A stretch of DNA of 11,807 nt, taken from assembly GCA_938092195.1 (NCBI GenBank), contig CALKHD010000193.1:1-11807 (forward strand). Reading direction: 5' to 3'. The translations under genes and the position numbers were made by a program. This DNA is from an uncultured Flavobacteriales bacterium. GTDB lineage: Bacteria > Bacteroidota > Bacteroidia > Flavobacteriales_D > Sanyastnellaceae. The notes beneath the pieces were generated by a model. The model was not told where the DNA came from. It saw only the letters and a program-made list of their open reading frames with translations, and searched no databases. Below are positions 6,906-11,807 of the stretch, piece after piece (the stretch's first letter is position 1; each line of letters begins with the position of its first letter).

Positions 6906-8320
6906 TGAGCAGCCAGAGGTGGCCACACTTGGGCCTCTGGCCTTTGCTGTTCTTCATCCTGTTTGGATGGAGCAGTCCCACCCTGCACGCCCAAAGTGAC
7001 CCCGAAGCCACCGACGAGGTCACCCGCATCTTGTTTGTCTTTGACGCGTCCAATTCCATGAACGCCTACTGGGACCGTCGCCGGAAGTGGGATGTTGCAC
7101 GAGAGCTTCTCGCTGCCTCTTTGGACAGTTTGATCGGAATCGAGAACCTTGAATTGGGTCTGAGGGTCTATGGCCATGGAACCAAGCACGTCAAGGGACA
7201 GCAGGATTGCGATGACACTGAATTGGTCGTGCCCATCGGACCGGGACGAAATCTCATCATTCAACAAGAGCTGAAAAAGCTCAAGGCCCAAGGCACCACC
7301 CCCATCGCGCGGTCATTGCTCAAAGCTGCAGACGATTTTGCCGCCACCAGCGGCCCTGGCAAAAATGTCATTCTTCTGATCACCGATGGCATCGAAGCCT
7401 GCGATGAAGACCCCTGCGCCGTCTCGCGGGCCCTCCAAGCACAGGGAATTGTGATCAAACCCTTCATCATTGGAATCGGATTGGAAGAACAGTACCGAAG
7501 CACCTTCCAATGTGTGGGTCGATACTTTGATGCATCAGAGCCGGAAGGATTCGCCGATGTCCTGGACATTGTGATTGACCAGGCCATCCACCGCACATCG
7601 GCACAGGTGAATCTGCTCAATTCAAAAGGAGAGCCAGTTGAGAGCAACCTGCCTTTTGAAGTCATTGAGAAAAAATCTGGTCATCCCGTCATTCAAGCGG
7701 TTCACACATTGAATTCCGCATCGGTTCCGGACACACTCGTTTTGAACCCAGTGCCGGTTTATGATGTGGTGGTTCACACTTTGCCTCCTGTGATCGCTGA
7801 AGACATCACATTGACCCCGAGAATTCACAACCACATTTCCATTGAAGCCCCAACCGGCTTTCTGGACTTGAGCCTCCCGAATCCTCGGAGTGTGCTGTCT
7901 GACCTGTCTGTTCGGGTCACTTTGGCGGGCGAAGATTGCTCCACGGTTTTTCATCAAAACATGGGTAGCCGCCAGCGCTATCTCATGGGTACCTATGATG
8001 TGGAATTCCCAACCCTGCCTCCTGTCTTGGTTCAAGGAGTGAAAATTGGTGACAAACGAATCGTTCCCATTGGAATTTCAGAGCCCGGTTTGCTGAGGCT
8101 CAATACCTCTTCAATGGGATATGGAGGGCTTTTTCTTGAAACGGAAGAAGGCCGTCAAATGGTGGTGCCTTTCAATGGCACAGACCCCTCTGGCTCCTAC
8201 AACCTTCAGCCTGGGCGTTACGTCATGGTATTCCGCGCCAAACGCGCTCAAACAACAGAATTGTCCGTCACCCGCACTTTTGACCTCCGTTCAGGAGGCA
8301 TGCACACCATTGAATTGTAA
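6905..8320 (+). CDS. Secreted VWA-domain protein with three C-terminal beta modules
   Basis: This is a 471-residue exported protein. A signal peptide (about 1-29, hydrophobic core LWPLLFFILFGW, likely cleaved after LHA) precedes a von Willebrand factor A domain (about 41-230). The metal-ion-dependent adhesion site is complete: DASNS at 47-51, threonine in GTTP (130-133) and D161 in ITDGI. Five cysteines (102, 166, 171, 203, 345) could form disulfides outside the cytoplasm. Residues 233-317, 318-394 and 395-471 look like three degenerate repeats of a beta-rich module; the first two share YDV-x3-TLPPV. No C-terminal membrane helix or clear T9SS sorting tail was seen. The role is unknown; VWA domains usually bind proteins. 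The ATG shares one base with the transketolase-N stop, and the transketolase-C start follows 2 bases after its own stop, so it sits inside that operon. Confidence 0.88.
   Translation: MSSQRWPHLGLWPLLFFILFGWSSPTLHAQSDPEATDEVTRILFVFDASNSMNAYWDRRRKWDVARELLAASLDSLIGIENLELGLRVYGHGTKHVKGQQDCDDTELVVPIGPGRNLIIQQELKKLKAQGTTPIARSLLKAADDFAATSGPGKNVILLITDGIEACDEDPCAVSRALQAQGIVIKPFIIGIGLEEQYRSTFQCVGRYFDASEPEGFADVLDIVIDQAIHRTSAQVNLLNSKGEPVESNLPFEVIEKKSGHPVIQAVHTLNSASVPDTLVLNPVPVYDVVVHTLPPVIAEDITLTPRIHNHISIEAPTGFLDLSLPNPRSVLSDLSVRVTLAGEDCSTVFHQNMGSRQRYLMGTYDVEFPTLPPVLVQGVKIGDKRIVPIGISEPGLLRLNTSSMGYGGLFLETEEGRQMVVPFNGTDPSGSYNLQPGRYVMVFRAKRAQTTELSVTRTFDLRSGGMHTIEL
7601..8317 (+). repeat. Three degenerate beta modules within the VWA protein
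   Basis: The encoded segments 233-317, 318-394 and 395-471 have a similar plan. Each has an opening strand (AQVNLL, GFLDLSL, GLLRLN), a middle region ending in a Y-V strand (VYDVVV, TYDVEF, RYVMVF), and a closing run of alternating hydrophobic residues. YDV-x3-TLPPV occurs exactly in the first two (286-296 and 364-374). DNA-level identity is low, so this is an old protein repeat and not a recent duplication. Confidence 0.5.
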
Positions 8321-8322
8321 TC

Positions 8323-9315
8323 ATGCTCGACTTTATCACTGCCGACAACTCCGAACTCGAAGCCCTCGAACGCAAAGACACGCGAAGTGGCTTTGGACAG
8401 GGCCTTCTTGAGGTGGGACAAACCCACCCAAATGCTGTGGCGCTTTGCGCAGACCTCACCGGGTCTCTCAAAATGAACGCATTCAAGGATGCCTTTCCAG
8501 ACCGCTTTCACCAAGCCGGCATCGCAGAAGCCAACATGATTGGCGTTGCCGCAGGCATGACCATTGGTGGCTTGATTCCGTTCACAGGAACGTTTGCCAA
8601 CTTCTCCACTGGGCGGGTGTACGATCAGATTCGGCAGAGCGTGGCCTACAGCGAGAAAAACGTCAAGATTTGCGCCTCTCACTGCGGCTTAACCTTGGGT
8701 GAAGATGGAGCCACGCACCAAATCTTGGAAGATGTGGGCATGATGAAAATGCTCCCCAACATGACGGTGATTCACACGTGCGATTATGAGCAGACCCGGA
8801 ATGCCACCCACGCCATTGCCAAGCACCATGGTCCGGTGTACTTCCGTTTTGGAAGGCCCAAAGTGCCCATCATTACCGAAGTCGACACCCCATTCATCAT
8901 CGGTCAGGCTCGGCGCGTGATGACCGGGTCAGACGTCACTTTGGTGGCCAACGGTCACTTGGTTTGGAACGCCATTTTGGCTGCACGACAGCTGGCCGCT
9001 GAAGGGATTTCAGTCGACCTCTTGGACATGCACACCGTGAAGCCCATGGATGAAGCTGCGTTGATCGAAAGCGTGGGACGCACAGGATGCTTGGTGACAG
9101 CCGAAGAGCACCAGAAGGCTGGAGGAATGGGTGAAAGTGCTGCAGCATGCTTGGCCAGCCATGTGCCAACACCACAGCGCTTTGTTGCCGTCAATGACAG
9201 CTTTGGAGAATCTGGCACACCTGCTCAGCTCCTCGAGAAGTATGGATTGGGACCTGCAGCAATTGTGACCGCTTGCAAAGAGGTCATCGCAGTCAAGCAA
9301 GGGCTTCCAGCCTGA
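8323..9315 (+). CDS. Transketolase, C-terminal (pyrimidine-binding) subunit
   Basis: This is the second half of the two-subunit transketolase: the pyrimidine-binding domain followed by the transketolase C-terminal domain, 330 residues. The glutamate that activates thiamine diphosphate is E69 in QAGIAEANMIGVAAG. The substrate and cofactor loop includes FTGTFANFSTGR (87-98), and CGLTLGEDGATHQ (121-133) is the transketolase-type signature. The C-terminal domain runs from about 190 and includes LVTAEEHQKAGGMG (257-270). It must pair with the subunit starting at 6060 to form an active site. Its ATG lies 2 bases after the VWA gene stop. It is convergent with dapA; only 26 bases separate the two stops, and no clear hairpin was found in that gap. 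Confidence 0.93.
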   Translation: MLDFITADNSELEALERKDTRSGFGQGLLEVGQTHPNAVALCADLTGSLKMNAFKDAFPDRFHQAGIAEANMIGVAAGMTIGGLIPFTGTFANFSTGRVYDQIRQSVAYSEKNVKICASHCGLTLGEDGATHQILEDVGMMKMLPNMTVIHTCDYEQTRNATHAIAKHHGPVYFRFGRPKVPIITEVDTPFIIGQARRVMTGSDVTLVANGHLVWNAILAARQLAAEGISVDLLDMHTVKPMDEAALIESVGRTGCLVTAEEHQKAGGMGESAAACLASHVPTPQRFVAVNDSFGESGTPAQLLEKYGLGPAAIVTACKEVIAVKQGLPA

Positions 9316-9341
9316 TGAAGCAACTGCGTTTGGCCTGATCC

Positions 9342-10250
9342 TTATGACTCGGTGCGGCTTGGAACTCCATCCATGGCCGCCATCGCTTGATACAATTGAT
9401 CGCGATGGAGCTTGGTTGCAGGCAACAATGGCAAGCGCGGAGATGCCCCGCAAATGCCAAGCAAGTTGCACACAGCCTTGATTCCTGTTGGGTTGCCCTC
9501 GGCAAAGAGTACGTCCAGCAAAACCTGTTGGTCTTCCAACATTTTTCCTGCCTCTTTCACCGAGCCAAATGAGGCCAAATCAAGGGCTTCTGCCCATCGA
9601 TCTGGAAAGGCATTGCCAATCACACTCACCAAACCGTCTCCTCCCATGGCCATCATGGGAATGGCATTGACATCGTCTCCGGAAAGCAGGGCAAACGTGT
9701 CTGCGACACCGGATCGGATCTTCTGAAAAGCCGCCATGTCATCGTTCGCCTGTTTTAAGGCCACGACTTGCGGACAGGTGCTGGCCACCTCGATCACTGT
9801 TTCTGGTTCAATGTTGACGCACGCTCGAGAAGGAACGTTGTACATGATGATGGGCAAGGAAGTCACCTCGGACAGCGCCTGGTAGTGGGCCACCAGTCCT
9901 TGTTGGCTGGGCTTGATATAAGCCGGAGGGCTGACCAAAAGGCCATCCAACCCTCGGGTGTCCATGGCTTCCATCCTGCGGACCGCAGCCGCGGTCCCTC
10001 CACTCCCATCAAAACCCGCCACAATGGGGAGCCTACCTGCGTTGACCTCTTGGACAAAGTCCAACACTCGACGCTGTTCTGACTCATCCATCAATTGGGC
10101 TTCACCTGTGCTGCCCAACACCACCAAAAAGTGCGCCTTGCTTCCAGAAACGTGGTGAACCATTCGTTCCAAACCAGGGAAGTCAATGCTGCCGTCTTCG
10201 CTAAATGGCGTAATGAGGGCCACGCCGAGGCCACTGAATCGCTTGTTCAT
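9342..10250 (-). CDS. dapA: 4-hydroxy-tetrahydrodipicolinate synthase
   Basis: DapA condenses pyruvate with aspartate semialdehyde, the first committed step towards diaminopimelate and lysine. The 302 residues form the expected TIM barrel. The Schiff-base lysine is K166 in VALKQAND. The catalytic tyrosine is Y137, in YNVPSRA, with R142 for the substrate carboxylate. The second triad tyrosine is Y111 in PPAYIKPSQQG. The GTTGE motif reads GSTGE (46-50), a conservative Thr-to-Ser change. GGDGLVSVIGN (203-213) matches the family's late barrel motif. Related lyases of the same superfamily (N-acetylneuraminate lyase, KDG aldolase) are less likely given this residue set and length. Its ATG overlaps the stop of the upstream gene (ATGA), pointing to coupled translation. 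Confidence 0.93.
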   Translation of the reverse strand: MNKRFSGLGVALITPFSEDGSIDFPGLERMVHHVSGSKAHFLVVLGSTGEAQLMDESEQRRVLDFVQEVNAGRLPIVAGFDGSGGTAAAVRRMEAMDTRGLDGLLVSPPAYIKPSQQGLVAHYQALSEVTSLPIIMYNVPSRACVNIEPETVIEVASTCPQVVALKQANDDMAAFQKIRSGVADTFALLSGDDVNAIPMMAMGGDGLVSVIGNAFPDRWAEALDLASFGSVKEAGKMLEDQQVLLDVLFAEGNPTGIKAVCNLLGICGASPRLPLLPATKLHRDQLYQAMAAMDGVPSRTES

Positions 10251-10837
10251 TTCAAGTCGAGTGTTTTCAAGTAATGCAACGCCAATTGAACGAAAGATGA
10301 CATGTCGGATTCTTCAGGCCAGGTCAACATAAAATCTAAATCCTTCAGGCCCAACCCAGCCGGGCCCACTTTGAATGCAATCGTGGACCGTTTGAGCAAT
10401 GCCTTCAAGGTCAAATTGTCGCCATTTTGTCCCAAGTAAATCAATACATCTCCTTCTCCCAATCCATCAGGGTTCACCTTGGGCAAGCCATTGGAGGCCA
10501 CTTCGTCCCTCCAAAAAAGCTGAACTGCTCCGTGCTGCGGAAAATCTGATGGAGGAGATTGGCCTGCCTCCAAACTTCGGATCCGCTGCGCCCGCGCCTT
10601 GGCATGGGCCTTTTGGGTCAATCCGGTATCGGCCACAATCTTCCATGTGCCCAGCTCTGGATATCCGTTCAAGCCATCTACCAAGTCCTTCAATTGAGAC
10701 CTCAAGGCGAGGGTGTCGGCTGGAACCAAAAAAAGGACTGAGGTGCTCTCGTCCACGCGGGTTCCCTGTCTGAGTCTGTCAGGGGATTTTTCCTTTTTGA
10801 GGGCAGAACGCCCCCATCTTTTCAGCAATGCTCGCAT
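10247..10837 (-). CDS. Conserved Bacteroidota protein, DUF6913-like
   Basis: A 196-residue protein of unknown function. It starts with a basic stretch (MRALLKRWGRSALKKEK), followed by an alpha/beta region with strands such as SVLFLVPAD and DVLIYLGQNGD. It ends in a segment containing STIAFKVGPAGLGLKDLDFML and a final helix (LALHYLKTLDLK). The FKVG-x-DLDFML pattern and the position next to dapA resemble the DUF6913 family of Bacteroidota; this assignment is from memory and needs a profile search. No signal peptide or membrane segment is evident, so it is probably cytoplasmic. The stop overlaps the dapA start by 4 bases, so the two proteins are probably made together. Confidence 0.75.
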   Translation of the reverse strand: MRALLKRWGRSALKKEKSPDRLRQGTRVDESTSVLFLVPADTLALRSQLKDLVDGLNGYPELGTWKIVADTGLTQKAHAKARAQRIRSLEAGQSPPSDFPQHGAVQLFWRDEVASNGLPKVNPDGLGEGDVLIYLGQNGDNLTLKALLKRSTIAFKVGPAGLGLKDLDFMLTWPEESDMSSFVQLALHYLKTLDLK

Positions 10838-10845
10838 GGCAATCA

Positions 10846-10868
10846 GGCCCTACAATTTACAAGGGGCC
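10846..10868 (-). promoter_or_regulatory. Small inverted repeat just before the DUF6913-like gene
   Basis: GGCCCT and AGGGGCC can form a six-pair stem with one bulged G, around the loop ACAATTTACA. Its end lies 8 bases before the ATG at 10837, so it could affect initiation if transcribed. There is no T-run behind it, which argues against a terminator. Chance pairing is possible. Confidence 0.2.
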
Positions 10869-10920
10869 ATTGAAAAAAGGACTGGATTTCGCGGGAATGC
10901 CCATCAATTGCAAACAGGCC

Positions 10921-10946
10921 AAAAAAATCAGTGGCTCCCTTTGAGC
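10921..10946 (-). terminator. Weak possible terminator at the end of msrA
   Basis: GCTC and GAGC at the 3' end of the msrA coding region form a 4-pair stem. Seven T residues come directly after the stop codon on the minus strand. The stem is short, so termination would be partial at best. Confidence 0.2.
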
Positions 10947-11596
10947 TTGTCGGCAAAGAGCGCTTTGAACTTCTTCACCTTGGGGCCTACAACCGCCACG
11001 CAATACCCTTGATCTGGATTGCGAGCGAAATAATCTTGGTGGTACTCCTCTGCCACATAAAATGGAGCTTGTTCCTCGATGGTGGTGACAATGGGGTCCT
11101 CCCACAACCCAGCTTCTTCAGCGGCCTCTAAAGAAGCCTGGGCCAACTTGAACTGGGCTTCTGTCTGAGGGAAAATCGCAGAACGGTATTGTGTCCCTGC
11201 ATCTGCACCCTGACGGTTCAATGTAGTGGGGTCATGCGTTCTCCAGAATACCTCCAACAGTTCTCCAAAACTGACCTCAGAAGGGTCAAACGTGATGCGC
11301 ACGGCCTCGGCGTGACCCGTACGACCCGTGCAGATTTCCCGATATCCAGGATTCTTGATCTGTCCTCCAGTGTATCCACTCTCCACTTTCACCACCCCTG
11401 TCATTTCAACATAAATGGCCTCGGTGCACCAAAAACAGCCGCCAGCGAGAACAGCGTATTCCAATCCTTCAGGGGGAGTTGTGTTGAGCATGGATGGATT
11501 TGTGGGGTTTTGAGAAGATGAACTTGCAGCTTCACAACCGGAAGCAAAGCACGTCAACAATAGAAACGCGAAGGCGTGGGAGAATGTTCTTTTCAT
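10928..11596 (-). CDS. msrA: Peptide methionine (S)-S-oxide reductase, lipoprotein form
   Basis: MsrA reduces the S-epimer of methionine sulfoxide in proteins or free. The active-site motif GGCFWCTEA is at 52-60 with catalytic C54; C57 is nearby. Also visible are GYTGG (74-78), the HDPTTLNRQGADAGTQYRS region (121-139), EEYHQDYF (183-190) and GYCVAVV with C198, the likely resolving cysteine. An N-terminal signal peptide with hydrophobic core FAFLLLTCF ends at FASGC, a tolerable lipobox with C21, followed by a Ser/Asn/Pro-rich tether. The mature enzyme is therefore predicted to sit in the envelope and not in the cytoplasm. It has 222 residues. The frame is open to 11701; the ATG at 11596 is chosen because a signal peptide begins there and because the upstream gene ends at 11614. 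The spacer to that gene is 17 bases, suggesting an operon. Confidence 0.94.
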   Translation of the reverse strand: MKRTFSHAFAFLLLTCFASGCEAASSSSQNPTNPSMLNTTPPEGLEYAVLAGGCFWCTEAIYVEMTGVVKVESGYTGGQIKNPGYREICTGRTGHAEAVRITFDPSEVSFGELLEVFWRTHDPTTLNRQGADAGTQYRSAIFPQTEAQFKLAQASLEAAEEAGLWEDPIVTTIEEQAPFYVAEEYHQDYFARNPDQGYCVAVVGPKVKKFKALFADKLKGSH

Positions 11597-11613
11597 GGAT
11601 GGGGGATTAAAAA

Positions 11614-11807
11614 TCACTTCCCACCATTCAAACTCCGTGCCGGGTTCAGTGTTCTCGTGTAACTCCAACCGATTCCCCATCTGCGCTCCGGAGCCAACCA
11701 TCCCAAAAGGTCATCGGTGGCCAATCCAAATTGCGCGCGGCTTTCTTTTCTGGCCAAAATCAAAGCTGCCGGCCACCTCACGTTACCACCTTCTCTCCAG
11801 CGAAAGC
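11614..11807 (-). CDS. C-terminal end of an unrecognised protein (5' end outside the window)
   Basis: On the minus strand one frame is open from the right edge to a TGA at 11616-11614, giving 63 residues. The other two minus frames close within about 30 bases of the edge. Internal pieces read VRWPAALILARKES, FGLATDDLLGWLAPERRW, and the last residues TRTLNPARSLNGGK. The alternation of aromatic, glycine and charged residues would suit a beta-rich or outer-membrane protein, but the fragment is too short to assign. It ends 17 bases before the msrA start, so the two are probably cotranscribed. A chance open frame cannot be ruled out at this length. Confidence 0.5.
   Translation of the reverse strand, partial: FRWREGGNVRWPAALILARKESRAQFGLATDDLLGWLAPERRWGIGWSYTRTLNPARSLNGGK

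Noticed and set aside
6060..9315. Transketolase gene disrupted by insertion of the VWA gene
   Set aside because: Each half has its own start, stop and intact key residues. There are no repeats or duplicated targets at the junctions, and two-subunit transketolases are normal in this group.
9316..9341. Terminator between the transketolase operon and dapA
   Set aside because: The 26-base gap between the two convergent stops holds no convincing hairpin or T-run.
1..11807. Mobile element, CRISPR array, tRNA or defence system
   Set aside because: No terminal inverted repeats, transposase or integrase motifs, regularly spaced direct repeats or cloverleaf sequence were seen. Gene content is housekeeping throughout.

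Overview
The window is a housekeeping chromosomal segment of a member of the Bacteroidota, most likely from the Flavobacteriales. Four observations support this. A Bacteroidota-type ClpC lies divergent from gyrA. Starts carry no clear Shine-Dalgarno sequence. Perfect or near-perfect copies of the Bacteroidota -7 promoter element TAnnTTTG sit upstream of gyrA, clpC and ychF. Transketolase is encoded as two subunits. The composition looks moderately GC-rich for this group (an eye estimate, not a calculation). No tRNA, rRNA, CRISPR array, insertion sequence or phage gene was seen.

Layout, left to right. (1) gyrA (minus, 5' part only, running off the left edge) is divergent from clpC (plus). clpC is followed after 2 bases by a small FtsB/DivIC-like division gene. 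(2) A strong hairpin separates these from a convergent minus-strand pair: ychF (upstream) and an NTF2-like lipoprotein gene (downstream). (3) Divergent from ychF is a three-gene plus-strand operon: transketolase N-terminal subunit, a secreted VWA-domain protein, and transketolase C-terminal subunit. Its junctions are a 1-base overlap and a 2-base gap. (4) Convergent to it is a minus-strand series: dapA, preceded with an ATGA overlap by a DUF6913-like gene, preceded by a lipoprotein-type msrA, preceded by the 3' end of an unrecognised gene that enters from the right edge.

The genes serve core functions: DNA topology, protein quality control, cell division, a translation-associated ATPase, the pentose phosphate pathway, lysine/diaminopimelate synthesis and methionine-sulfoxide repair. 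The least ordinary item is the VWA gene. It encodes an exported protein with an intact MIDAS and three degenerate C-terminal beta modules, yet sits between the two halves of a cytosolic enzyme. I found no evidence of a complete new defence, mobile or biosynthetic system. Most of the window is well-known biology.
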